NCBI GenBank assembly: GCA_910577335.1
Contig: CAJTMJ010000035.1
Span: 1-32,807 of the forward strand
Direction: 5' to 3'
DNA from: an uncultured Duncaniella sp.
Lineage (GTDB): Bacteria; Bacteroidota; Bacteroidia; Bacteroidales; Muribaculaceae
Length of the DNA stretch: 32,807 nucleotides
The notes below the pieces were generated by a model. The model saw only the letters and a list, made by a program, of their open reading frames with translations, had not been told where the DNA came from and searched no databases. Every line of letters starts with the position of its first letter. The first letter of the stretch is position 1. Shown in pieces: positions 22,687 through 30,587 of this stretch. Made by a program: the position numbers and the translations under genes.

Positions 22687-23250
22687 ATGGATATAAAGGA
22701 AATCATCAACCTGAGATATGCCATGCCGGACGCGTCTTTTGACAAGTTACGGCAATGCCTGACGGAAGTCTCATACCCCAAAGGATTCCAAGTGTTGGAA
22801 TATGGCAAGGTAGAAAAGGACATCTTTTTCATCAAGAAAGGCATTGTTCGCGCCTATACTCTGGTGGAGGGGAAAGAAATCACTTTTTGGGTCGGCAAGG
22901 AAGGGGCGACCATTGTTTCCATCAAAGGATATGTGAATGACGAGTCGGGATATGAAACAATGGAGCTGATGGAAAATTCTGTCTTATATGTATTGGAAAG
23001 GAAAAAACTGAAAGAGTTATTCTTGGAGGATTTGCACATAGCCAATTGGGGACGGCGTTATGCGGAAATGGAACTGCTTGCCGCCGAGGAACGGCTGATT
23101 TCCATGTTGTCTGCCGTCGCCTCGGAACGGTATCACGAGTTGTTGGAGAAAGAGCCTGATTTGTTACAGCGGTTGCCGTTAGGAAGTATCGCCACCTATT
23201 TAGGCATCACACAGGCAAGTTTGAGTAGGATTCGGGCACAAATAAAATGA
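22687..23250 (+). CDS. Crp/Fnr-family transcriptional regulator
   Basis: The 187-residue protein has an N-terminal cyclic-nucleotide-binding-type beta barrel (about 25-115: YPKGFQVLEYGKVEKDIFFIKKGIVRAY). The long dimer helix and a C-terminal helix-turn-helix follow (IATYLGITQASLSRIRAQ). It lacks the Cys cluster of FNR, and the phosphate-binding cassette is not typical of cAMP binders, so the effector is unknown. It is divergent from the SMR-MFS export operon and separated from it by 157 bases with paired repeats, which suggests that it controls that operon. Confidence 0.9.
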   Translation: MDIKEIINLRYAMPDASFDKLRQCLTEVSYPKGFQVLEYGKVEKDIFFIKKGIVRAYTLVEGKEITFWVGKEGATIVSIKGYVNDESGYETMELMENSVLYVLERKKLKELFLEDLHIANWGRRYAEMELLAAEERLISMLSAVASERYHELLEKEPDLLQRLPLGSIATYLGITQASLSRIRAQIK

Positions 23251-23268
23251 CGTTTCAACCAACTGAGG

Positions 23269-23310
23269 ATAGCAAGCGGTTTTGGTCTGCCCCAAACACA
23301 AACTTGCTAT
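23269..23310. terminator. hairpin between regulator and relaxase chimera
   Basis: The arms ATAGCAAG (23269-23276) and CTTGCTAT (23303-23310) surround an inner GTTTTGG/CCAAAC stem. It lies between the convergent regulator and relaxase genes and probably ends both transcripts; a T-rich tail follows on the plus strand. Confidence 0.55.
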
Positions 23311-23327
23311 TCTTCCGTTATTATTGT

Positions 23328-24842
23328 TTATAATCCCATGCCCTTGCCTCTCCTAAGCGGTTCAACCGTCCTTTTAACGGATGAGAACAGCCTGCCAAAC
23401 TGCTCCTTGAACCACTCTCCAATCACTTGCCCGTTGATGGCAAGTGCAAGCTTGGACTTGTCTTTCGGGTCTTTTACCACTTGGAAGCCTGCTTCCTCGG
23501 TCGTGAACTTCCGCCTGTGCTCTTCCGAATAGAGCTCGCCCTCGTAGAACAGCGGTTTGCCGCTGATGAGCGTGGCAGTCTGCCTTTCGTTGAAGCCGAC
23601 TTTAAGGCAGAACTTCTCCATATACACTAGCTCTTGAAACAGCGGAAACCATTTCTTGGCTTTTTGGATAATGGATTTTAGGAATGACACTTCCTCTTGG
23701 TGTGCCGCTTCCTTGTCCGCCATTTCTCTGCGGTGTTTGGCTTGCAGTTCCATCAGTTGGCGGCTGTGTTCCTCCTGCTGCCGCTCCATCTGCTTTTGCA
23801 ATAATTCGATACTCTCGTCACGGGCGGCAACCTCGCCTTGCAAGGTTCGGTTGTCGGCTTCCAACTCTTTCAGTCTGCCGCTACCCAAAAGAGAACCTAC
23901 TTTTGCCACGAGTGCCGCTTTCGCCTCGGTCTTGGCGGCTTCCAGTTTCTCCGACTTGATTTCTTTTTTGACTTCGTCAAGTTCCTGCTTTGCCTGTTGG
24001 CGTTCGGTCTGCAACTGCTGCACGTTGGCTTCAAGCTCTCCCGTCTGTCGTTTCAGGTCACGGTAGTATTGGGCGGTGGTGGTGTGCCGTGCCTCCGAAC
24101 CTCGTATGCCACGATTCAAGCCGTACTTCGCCATCGCTTCAGCATAGCTATCGTGGTAGGCAACAAGCCGTTCACGGGTCAGGAGGTCATCGGCACATAA
24201 ACGCACGGCATTGGCTTTCTTGCGGTAGGTGCGTTTGCTGTCCGCTTGTTTCTTCTTGGCTTTCCTGCGCTCTCCCGTCACTATCGGCACGACCGTAGCA
24301 TGGATGTGCGGCGTGTGTTCGTCCATGTGCAGCACTGCCGAAACGGTGTTCTCCCTGCCGAACGTGCGGTGCAGCCATTGCAGGTTGCCATCGCACCATT
24401 CGGATAGTCTGCCCTCGTCCTGCACTCTCACCATATCTTCATGCGTGCCCGAAAGCACGATGCGGATTGCCCGTACTTGGTCGGGCGTTATCTTCCGTCT
24501 GATGTCTGCCGTGCGGATGCGGTGGCTTATGGCTTCGGTGCGGTCTGCCACACCGTCGGGGAATTGCACCAACTCACGGTTGAGATGTGTGCGTGTGGGG
24601 TCTGCGTTCTTGGGCATGGTCTTGCGTTCTATATGGTCGGATGCGCCCGTGTCCCTTGCCTCTAAACTCTTGCCCTTGGCACGGTTGCCCTTTGCGTCCC
24701 AAAGCTCCTTTGCGATGCTCCGTTTGCAACTGAACTGCGCCACCGTTCCGTTGATTGTAACCCGTCCCATGATGGGGACAATTCCGTTCTTCTCCTTGCT
24801 GCCGTTCGCATAGAACAGCACGCGAAATGTGCTCCTTGTCAT
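23328..24842 (-). CDS. chimera: tyrosine-integrase N-terminus fused to MobV-type relaxase
   Basis: From the ATG at 24842 the protein has 504 residues. Residues 1-~64 (TRSTFRVLFYANGSKEKNGIVPIMGRVTINGTVAQFSCKRSI...) are the arm-binding N-terminus of a Bacteroides-type tyrosine integrase. From about residue 65 the sequence switches to a MobV/Pre relaxase (ASDHIERKTMPKNADPTRTHLNREL), with the HUH metal-binding motif HMDEHTPHIHA near 172-182 and a long coiled coil (about 275-390). The relaxase start region is missing and no integrase catalytic domain remains. The reading frame is intact, so a deletion fused two collinear genes near base 24650. The -7 box at 24860-24867 belonged to the integrase. 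The relaxase may retain nicking activity, but its N-terminal ~20 residues are replaced. Confidence 0.82.
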   Translation of the reverse strand: MTRSTFRVLFYANGSKEKNGIVPIMGRVTINGTVAQFSCKRSIAKELWDAKGNRAKGKSLEARDTGASDHIERKTMPKNADPTRTHLNRELVQFPDGVADRTEAISHRIRTADIRRKITPDQVRAIRIVLSGTHEDMVRVQDEGRLSEWCDGNLQWLHRTFGRENTVSAVLHMDEHTPHIHATVVPIVTGERRKAKKKQADSKRTYRKKANAVRLCADDLLTRERLVAYHDSYAEAMAKYGLNRGIRGSEARHTTTAQYYRDLKRQTGELEANVQQLQTERQQAKQELDEVKKEIKSEKLEAAKTEAKAALVAKVGSLLGSGRLKELEADNRTLQGEVAARDESIELLQKQMERQQEEHSRQLMELQAKHRREMADKEAAHQEEVSFLKSIIQKAKKWFPLFQELVYMEKFCLKVGFNERQTATLISGKPLFYEGELYSEEHRRKFTTEEAGFQVVKDPKDKSKLALAINGQVIGEWFKEQFGRLFSSVKRTVEPLRRGKGMGL

Positions 24843-24859
24843 ACTCGTTTTTTTGGTTG

Positions 24860-24867
24860 CAAAACTA
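24860..24867 (-). promoter_or_regulatory. -7 box TAGTTTTG of the former integrase gene
   Basis: The complement of 24860-24867 is TAGTTTTG, 17 bases upstream of the ATG at 24842. It supports that ATG rather than the in-frame start 17 codons further upstream, and now drives the integrase-relaxase chimera. Confidence 0.5.
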
Positions 24868-25085
24868 TAAATCAACGAGTTAAACCTTGACAAGCAAACC
24901 TACGCAGAGCGGCGCAAACGGAACGGTGACTGTTAAATCTGCATTTCTGACGGGTAACGATTAGGAAACCGTTCTCTTTCTCCAATCCGCTTTGAAACGC
25001 TATTCAGCCCTCTATCCAACTTCCGCGATTTTCTCCTAACTACTTAATTCACAGATTACATTGCGTTAATCTTCCAATTTTTGGC

Positions 25086-25103
25086 GGTTATTCCACAGAT
25101 TTT
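25086..25103. repeat. probable right attachment-site repeat, inside the hpt promoter
   Basis: GGTTATTCCACAGATTTT is the second copy of the 18-bp direct repeat at 20775-20792 (17 of 18 identical). It lies just before the hpt -7 box at 25107, so element DNA now forms the upstream part of that promoter. Confidence 0.6.
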
Positions 25104-25106
25104 GCG

Positions 25107-25114
25107 TAACTTTG
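25107..25114 (+). promoter_or_regulatory. -7 box TAACTTTG of hpt
   Basis: The box is 23 bases upstream of the hpt ATG at 25138. The -33 region now consists of element-derived sequence; TTTG at 25080-25083 gives a slightly long 23-base spacer. Confidence 0.6.
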
Positions 25115-25137
25115 CACAAATTTACTTGCCAATAGCC

Positions 25138-25677
25138 ATGAAATGTAAATCATATAAAGGGATGACGTTCCGTCCGTATATAGAAAATGACCGTATACAG
25201 GCACGAGTAAAAGAACTTGGGGAACAGATTTCCCGTGACTACGAGGGTAAGATACCTCTTTTTATATGTGTGCTCAATGGTGCGACACCATTTGCAATGG
25301 ATCTCTTCCGGGCAGCAGATATAGATGCCGAGATCACTTTCATACGCTTAAAGAGCTATGAGGGGACAGGCTCGACCGGAACAGTGAAAAAGGTGATGGG
25401 GCTCTGCGAGGATATCAAGGGGCGAGACGTGGTGCTTGTCGAGGATATCATTGACACCGGTAACACAATGGTAAAACTTCTTGCCGACCTCAAAGAGCTG
25501 GAGCCGGCAAGTGTCCGCATTGCCACACTTTTGTTCAAGCCTGAAGCGTTGCAGGCAGATGTAAAGGCTGACTATGTGGGATTTGAGATTCCGAAGAAGT
25601 TTATTATAGGGTATGGATTGGATATTGACGGGCTGGCAAGGAATCTGAATGACATATATATTTTGGATGAAAAATAA
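25138..25677 (+). CDS. hpt: hypoxanthine phosphoribosyltransferase
   Basis: The 179-residue enzyme salvages hypoxanthine/guanine with PRPP to IMP/GMP. The PRPP-binding motif VVLVEDIIDTGNTM is clear near residue 100, LNGATPFAMDL lies near 48, and the C-terminal YGLDIDGLARNLNDIYIL is typical of the family. The ATG at 25138 is chosen because the promoter lies between it and the upstream GTG/TTG codons. It is followed 26 bases later by adk, making a small purine-nucleotide group. The mobile-element boundary lies 35 bases before its start. Confidence 0.95.
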   Translation: MKCKSYKGMTFRPYIENDRIQARVKELGEQISRDYEGKIPLFICVLNGATPFAMDLFRAADIDAEITFIRLKSYEGTGSTGTVKKVMGLCEDIKGRDVVLVEDIIDTGNTMVKLLADLKELEPASVRIATLLFKPEALQADVKADYVGFEIPKKFIIGYGLDIDGLARNLNDIYILDEK

Positions 25678-25703
25678 TCATACGTTTCAGATAGGTAAAA
25701 AGA

Positions 25704-26294
25704 ATGTTTAATCTTGTAATTTTCGGTGCCCCCGGTAGCGGTAAGGGCACCCAAAGCGAAAAGCTTATCGCCCATTACGGGCTTACTCACATTTCTACCG
25801 GCGAAGTTCTCCGTGCAGAGATAGCCGCCGGCACAGAACTTGGAAAAGTGGCTGACAGCTACATATCCAAAGGGCAGCTAATCCCCGATGATCTTATGGT
25901 GGATATTTTAGCAGCCGAAGTTGACCGTCTGCGTCCGAATGCGCAGGGATTTATCTTTGACGGCTTCCCCCGTACCATTCCTCAAGCTGAGGCATTGAAA
26001 AAGATGCTTGAAGAGCGAGGCGAAGAGGTTCACTCGGTAATAGGTCTTGAAGTTGACGACGAGGAGCTGATGGAACGACTCATCAAGCGCGGGGCAGTGT
26101 CGGGACGTGCCGATGACAATGCCGAAACAATCAACAACCGCCTGAAGGTATACCACTCCACAACCTCACCCTTGCGTGAGTACTATCAGAAGGAGGGTAA
26201 ATACCATGCCATAGAAGGTTCGGGACATGTGGATGAGATATTCTCGAAAATATCAGGAGCTATCGACAAACATCCCGCAGCGCCTAAGAAATAA
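25704..26294 (+). CDS. adk: adenylate kinase
   Basis: The 196-residue enzyme interconverts ATP + AMP and 2 ADP. It has the P-loop GAPGSGKGTQ (residues 8-17), THISTGEVLRAEI, the signature FDGFPRTIPQAEAL, and RLIKRGAVSGRADDNAETINNRL, containing the lid arginines. The lid is the short type without a zinc site. It follows hpt by 26 bases and precedes xseB by 30 bases, so the three are probably cotranscribed. Confidence 0.96.
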   Translation: MFNLVIFGAPGSGKGTQSEKLIAHYGLTHISTGEVLRAEIAAGTELGKVADSYISKGQLIPDDLMVDILAAEVDRLRPNAQGFIFDGFPRTIPQAEALKKMLEERGEEVHSVIGLEVDDEELMERLIKRGAVSGRADDNAETINNRLKVYHSTTSPLREYYQKEGKYHAIEGSGHVDEIFSKISGAIDKHPAAPKK

Positions 26295-26324
26295 TAGTTT
26301 AATTAAGTTCAATTCGATAAAGTG

Positions 26325-26552
26325 ATGGCAGAGAAAGAGCCTGAATTTTCCCCGGTGGAAAAAATGAGCTACGCTCAGAGCGTGACGGAGCTTGACAACA
26401 TTCTGAGAATGATGCAGAGCGACAATTGTGACATAGATCATCTTGCCGCTTACACACGTCGTGCGGCTGAGTTGCTCCGGGCTTGCAGGTCGCGCCTCAC
26501 TACTACTGAGGAGGAACTTAAATCAATCCTGGCGACACTTGAGGAAAAGTAG
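26325..26552 (+). CDS. xseB: exodeoxyribonuclease VII small subunit
   Basis: The 75-residue protein has the XseB layout: a helical hairpin with MSYAQSVTELDNILRMMQSDNCDIDHLAAYTRRAAELLRACRSRL, then a short tail. It would assemble with XseA to degrade single-stranded DNA; xseA is not in the window. The ATG at 26325 is preferred over the adjacent in-frame GTG at 26322. Confidence 0.9.
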   Translation: MAEKEPEFSPVEKMSYAQSVTELDNILRMMQSDNCDIDHLAAYTRRAAELLRACRSRLTTTEEELKSILATLEEK

Positions 26553-26615
26553 CAGTACCCGTAGCAGACAGGATGAGAAAACAGGAAATCGAACAAACAT
26601 TATTAATAACCATAT

Positions 26616-28670
26616 ATGAAGACACTTCTTCCAATTGCAGCAGTAGCAATGACACTAACATTCACAGCGGTGTCATGTAAGAAGGATGCAGCCGACCATC
26701 TGGCAAGCCTTAATCCGAATTACATAGATACTACTATCGCTCCGGGTACCGACTTCTATTCCCATGTAAACAAGGGCTGGATGGACGCTCACCCGTTGAC
26801 AGCTGAATATGCCCGTTACGGACAGTTCAACATCCTTAATGACTCATCCGAACACCGTGTGAGGAGTCTTGTAGAAAATCTTGGTGCCACTAATCCCCAA
26901 CCCGGCACCGTGGCACACAAGGTATGGACCATCTACTCACAGGCGATGGATACCGCACGCCGTAACGCAGAGGGCGCAAAGCCTATTCTTGCCGACCTTA
27001 AGAAGATAGAGGATACCCCCCATGAAGGTATGGAGGATCTGTTTCTCTGGATGCACGGTAACTATGCAAGTCCCTTCTTTGGCGCAGGACCTATGGAGGA
27101 CCTTGCCAATTCAAATGTCTACGCCATGTATGTATCGGGCGGAGGCATGGGTCTCGGCGACCGTGACTACTATCTCCAGAATGACGAGCGTAACACCGCA
27201 GTGCGCGAGGCATACAAAAAGCTTATCAATACTCAGATGCAAAATGCAGGGTATTCGGCTGAAGATGCTCAGCGTATTGTCAACAATGTGATGAAGATTG
27301 AAACTTCACTCGCTGAAGTAGCCCTCACCCGTGAGGAGAGCCGTGACATACCACGTATGTATAACCCCCGCACCATCGCTCAGGTAAAGGAGCTTTATCC
27401 CAATGTAAACTGGGACCGTTTCTTTATCGAGACTATGGATATTCAGACACCCGACACTTTGATAGTGACTGAGCTTAAGTCTGTTGACCGTGCCAACCAG
27501 CTTATGGGTTCGCTCTCAGACCGTGAAATCAAGGATTACTATCTTTGGAAGTATGTCGCACAGGCATCTTCACGCCTGAGCGATGACTTCACAAACGCAT
27601 CATTCGAATTCAATAAGGTGATGAGCGGTGTTCAGGAATTGCGTCCTCTCTGGAAACGTGCCCTTGGCGCTACCGAAGGTGCGCTCGGTGAAGCTGTGGG
27701 TCAGCTTTACGTTGAGAAATATTTCCCGCAGTCATCAAAGGATTATATGCTCGGACTTGTGGAGAATCTTCGCACAGCTCTCGGCAAGCATATCGATAAC
27801 CTCGACTGGATGAGCGACACCACAAAGGCCCGCGCACAGGAGAAACTTGCTGCCTTCACTGTTAAGATCGGTTATCCTGACAAATGGAAAGATTATACTT
27901 CCATGGAGATTGATCCCTCTCTCAGCTACTACGAGAATATGCATAATGTAAGCATGTGGCATCAGAAAGATACCTACTCAAAGTGGGGCAAGCCTGTTGA
28001 CCGCACAGAGTGGGGTATGACTCCTCAGACTGTGAATGCTTACTACAATCCTCTTGCAAACGAAATCGTGTTCCCGGCAGCAATACTTCAGGCTCCGTTC
28101 TTCGACCCCAACGCATCAGATGCCGAGAATTACGGCGGTATCGGTGTGGTGATCGGTCATGAGATGACTCACGGTTTCGATGACCAAGGCAGAAACTTTG
28201 ACGCAAAGGGTAACATGACCGACTGGTGGACCCCCGAAGATGCAGCTAAATTCGAGGCTAAGACCAAGGGCTTGATAGCTCAGTTTGACGAAGTGGAAGT
28301 GCTTCCCGGCGTTAAGGCAAACGGACAGTACACACTTGGCGAGAACATAGCTGACCAAGGCGGTCTTCGTGTGGCAATGACAGCGTTCCTCGACTCACAG
28401 GAGAAGAAGGGTGTTGACATCAAGTCGCCAGAAGCCAAGATCGACGGTTTTGACCCGTTGCAGGTGTTCTATATGAACTATGCAAACCTTTGGGCAAACA
28501 ATATCCGTGACGAAGAGATACGCTCACTTACCACCGGCGACGTTCACTCACTCGGACGTAACCGTGTGAACGTTACCCTCCGCAACATTGCACCTTTCTT
28601 TGAGGCATTCGGTATCACTGAGGGTGATCCGATGTTCCGCCCCGAAAGCGAGCGTGTAATTATATGGTAA
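26616..28670 (+). CDS. M13-family zinc metallopeptidase lipoprotein (PepO-like)
   Basis: The 684-residue protein, the usual family length, starts with a lipoprotein signal (FTAVSC, Cys21). An N-terminal M13_N region follows (TTIAPGTDFYSHVNKGWM, the family opening) and a C-terminal catalytic domain with VIGHEMTHGFDDQGRNFD (zinc HExxH at 515-519) and GENIADQGG (575-583) supplying the third ligand Glu. NAYYNPLANEIVFPAAIL is also diagnostic. It is a neprilysin-like oligopeptidase anchored in the envelope facing the periplasm or the outside. It is 63 bases after xseB, possibly in its own transcript. Confidence 0.95.
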   Translation: MKTLLPIAAVAMTLTFTAVSCKKDAADHLASLNPNYIDTTIAPGTDFYSHVNKGWMDAHPLTAEYARYGQFNILNDSSEHRVRSLVENLGATNPQPGTVAHKVWTIYSQAMDTARRNAEGAKPILADLKKIEDTPHEGMEDLFLWMHGNYASPFFGAGPMEDLANSNVYAMYVSGGGMGLGDRDYYLQNDERNTAVREAYKKLINTQMQNAGYSAEDAQRIVNNVMKIETSLAEVALTREESRDIPRMYNPRTIAQVKELYPNVNWDRFFIETMDIQTPDTLIVTELKSVDRANQLMGSLSDREIKDYYLWKYVAQASSRLSDDFTNASFEFNKVMSGVQELRPLWKRALGATEGALGEAVGQLYVEKYFPQSSKDYMLGLVENLRTALGKHIDNLDWMSDTTKARAQEKLAAFTVKIGYPDKWKDYTSMEIDPSLSYYENMHNVSMWHQKDTYSKWGKPVDRTEWGMTPQTVNAYYNPLANEIVFPAAILQAPFFDPNASDAENYGGIGVVIGHEMTHGFDDQGRNFDAKGNMTDWWTPEDAAKFEAKTKGLIAQFDEVEVLPGVKANGQYTLGENIADQGGLRVAMTAFLDSQEKKGVDIKSPEAKIDGFDPLQVFYMNYANLWANNIRDEEIRSLTTGDVHSLGRNRVNVTLRNIAPFFEAFGITEGDPMFRPESERVIIW

Positions 28671-28796
28671 ACTTGCCATGTAGTCCGGTCCGGTAAAATC
28701 ATAAAGTATCTTAAAGCCGAAACCAAGCCACAAGGGAGAGTGTTAGAGTAGTATAAGAGAAAAATATTAAGTATAACTATTCTAAACCACTCAACT

Positions 28797-28964
28797 ATGG
28801 CACTATTAAAGACAGAAGAGGCACGAGAGATACAGGTATTGAAAGATTTGGAAAAACAATTGGTACGTAAGGAACGACGCGAGCGTATCAGCCATATCAT
28901 AATCTGTGCCTTGGCACTCTTCTCTGTAGGGGCTTTCATAGCCGGACACTACACGAAAAAATAG
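28797..28964 (+). CDS. small single-pass membrane protein, 55 residues
   Basis: This short gene encodes a strongly charged amphipathic N-terminal half (KTEEAREIQVLKDLEKQLVRKERRERI), then one membrane helix (SHIIICALALFSVGAFIAGHY) and a basic end (TKK). The charge pattern suggests a cytoplasmic N-terminus. It has a proper ATG and stop and lies 126 bases after the M13 peptidase, with a terminator 36 bases downstream. No family is recognised. Antisense frames exist over the same region but have no supporting promoter or composition. Confidence 0.6.
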   Translation: MALLKTEEAREIQVLKDLEKQLVRKERRERISHIIICALALFSVGAFIAGHYTKK

Positions 28965-28999
28965 TCGTTCCCCGACGTGTGTCGCGGACATAGAAAGAT

Positions 29000-29052
29000 A
29001 TTGTCATTCACAAGCAATGCAGATGCAGCGTTTGTGGATGACAATTTTTTTT
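29000..29052 (+). terminator. Rho-independent terminator
   Basis: A 16-bp stem (29000-29015 with 29030-29045; two G-U pairs) with arms beginning ATTGTCAT/ATGACAAT is followed by an eight-T run and ATT. It ends the transcript of the small membrane protein and lies directly before the next promoter. Confidence 0.88.
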
Positions 29053-29054
29053 AT

Positions 29055-29113
29055 TAATTTTGCAGATAGTTAACGAACTGATTTAAATTTCTAATAAAAT
29101 GTTTAAATCAGTT
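29055..29113 (+). promoter_or_regulatory. -7 box TAATTTTG and perfect 12-bp leader hairpin
   Basis: The box (29055-29062) is followed after 13 bases by AACTGATTTAAA (29076-29087) and its perfect complement TTTAAATCAGTT (29102-29113) around a 14-base loop. It is the clearest copy of the leader motif in the window. The start codon of the DUF3078 gene is 60 bases further on. Confidence 0.75.
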
Positions 29114-29172
29114 ATACATAAGTTAGATGCGATATTACCGCATTGGTTCACGTTTTTTCCAAAGGTTAGAGT

Positions 29173-30582
29173 ATGAAGTTTAAGCTGTCATTTTTTGTTA
29201 CCGCAGCCACCACCATTTGCAGTGCATTGTCATCCTACGCTCAGACAGATATACGCCTGTTTGAAATCCCCGTCCGTGCGGAGATTTACAATTATGTGCC
29301 GGTCGATACCCTGTCGATTGACTCGATAGCTCCGGCTGACAGTCTGATGGTTGACGGTGGAGAGTTTCAGTTCAGGATTTGGCCCGAATATGAGGGTATG
29401 GAAGAAGAAATAGAGGAGATACCCATGCCGGGCAACTATTTCCGCCGGGTGGTCTTCGACAAGCTTCACCTGCTTGATTCGCTTAAAATCAACAGTATTC
29501 AGCCTCAATATGACCCCTCACATTCAGAAGCGTTCAAGTGGCTCGACGATGATGCGTTTCAGATAGCTCTTATACGTAAGGCACGTCAATATTTTGTGGT
29601 GAACAGTCCGCAATATGTGCTATATAACGAATCGAAGCTGCCGGAACCGCCACGCAAATTTGTCGCATCGGTTGACCCGGAGACTGCCAAGATAGTGATA
29701 GCCGAAGCCCCGAAAGCTACCGCCGCACCTAAGGAGAAATTCGAGGTGGAATTTGAGAAAAAGCATTGGCTAAAGACTTTCAATGGTTCTGTGCAGTTCT
29801 CTCAGGCATACGTATCGCCCAACTGGTATCAGGGTGGTAACAACAACCTTAACATGCTTGCCAATATCTACTACAATGTCAAGCTCAACCCTGCCTTCCA
29901 TCCGACGTTCCTGTTTGAGACCACATTCCAGTACAAGCTTGGTATGAACAATGCTCCAGATGACGAGGTGCATGACTATAACATATCGGAGGATATTTTT
30001 CAGTTTAACATGTTGCTTGGTTACAAGGCTGGAAAACGTTGGTATTACTCAACCAATATTTCTTTCAAGACTCAGCTTCTTAACAATTATAAACCCAATA
30101 CCGATGACCTGAAGGCTGCGTTCCTGTCGCCGGGCGAGCTTAATGTCGGTGTCGGTATGACATATAATTATGTGAACCCGAAGAAGACATTGAAATTCGA
30201 TGCTTCAATCTCGCCGCTTTCACTCAACATGAAGACCTGCACCAATCATCGCATGAATGAGACTAACTTCGGCATCAAGGAGGGTAGGAATACCGTGACT
30301 GAGATAGGTTCGAGCGCAGAGGGTAAATTGACTTGGGATATATGCGATAATATCAACCTGCGTTCACGTCTGTTTGTGTTCTCGGATTATGACTACATAC
30401 AGTCGGACTGGGAAAACACCATTTCGTTTGCGATCAACCGTTTCCTTTCGACACAGATTTATGTTCACATGCGTTATGATTCATCCACGCCGGCTGTGGA
30501 GGATTCCAGTTGGCATAAATTCCAGCTTAAGGAGATACTTTCGTTCGGATTCGCATATAATTTCAGCACTAAGAAAGGATAA
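29173..30582 (+). CDS. DUF3078 outer-membrane protein
   Basis: The 469-residue protein has a signal peptide (FFVTAATTICSALSSYA). The N-terminal ~190 residues are acidic and low in recognisable motifs. From about residue 200 a DUF3078 beta-barrel-like domain follows, with NGSVQFSQAYVSPNWYQGGNNNLNMLANIYYNVKLNPAFHPTFLFETTFQYKLGMNNAP and KRWYYSTNISFKTQLLNNYKP; strands alternate as in an outer-membrane barrel. Function is not established. It leads a tightly packed operon with three further envelope genes (gaps of 5, -4 and 3 bases). Confidence 0.88.
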   Translation: MKFKLSFFVTAATTICSALSSYAQTDIRLFEIPVRAEIYNYVPVDTLSIDSIAPADSLMVDGGEFQFRIWPEYEGMEEEIEEIPMPGNYFRRVVFDKLHLLDSLKINSIQPQYDPSHSEAFKWLDDDAFQIALIRKARQYFVVNSPQYVLYNESKLPEPPRKFVASVDPETAKIVIAEAPKATAAPKEKFEVEFEKKHWLKTFNGSVQFSQAYVSPNWYQGGNNNLNMLANIYYNVKLNPAFHPTFLFETTFQYKLGMNNAPDDEVHDYNISEDIFQFNMLLGYKAGKRWYYSTNISFKTQLLNNYKPNTDDLKAAFLSPGELNVGVGMTYNYVNPKKTLKFDASISPLSLNMKTCTNHRMNETNFGIKEGRNTVTEIGSSAEGKLTWDICDNINLRSRLFVFSDYDYIQSDWENTISFAINRFLSTQIYVHMRYDSSTPAVEDSSWHKFQLKEILSFGFAYNFSTKKG

Positions 30583-30587
30583 TACAT

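Larger units (their letters stand above)
20775..25103. mobile_element. decayed integrative mobilizable element (~4.3 kb)
   Basis: The segment is bounded by near-perfect 18-bp direct repeats and carries an SMR exporter, an MFS exporter, a Crp/Fnr-type regulator and a chimeric integrase-relaxase gene. The exporter genes show a consensus Shine-Dalgarno (GGAGG, 22196-22200), rare in the rest of the window. A complete integrase is missing, so it can no longer excise by itself. It sits between the SGNH pseudogene and hpt; the right repeat lies within the hpt promoter. Confidence 0.65.

Noticed and set aside
24229..24813. 194-codon plus-strand open frame over the relaxase
   Set aside because: Antisense to the integrase-relaxase chimera, Ser/Cys-rich and unlike any protein; a mirror of the relaxase codons.
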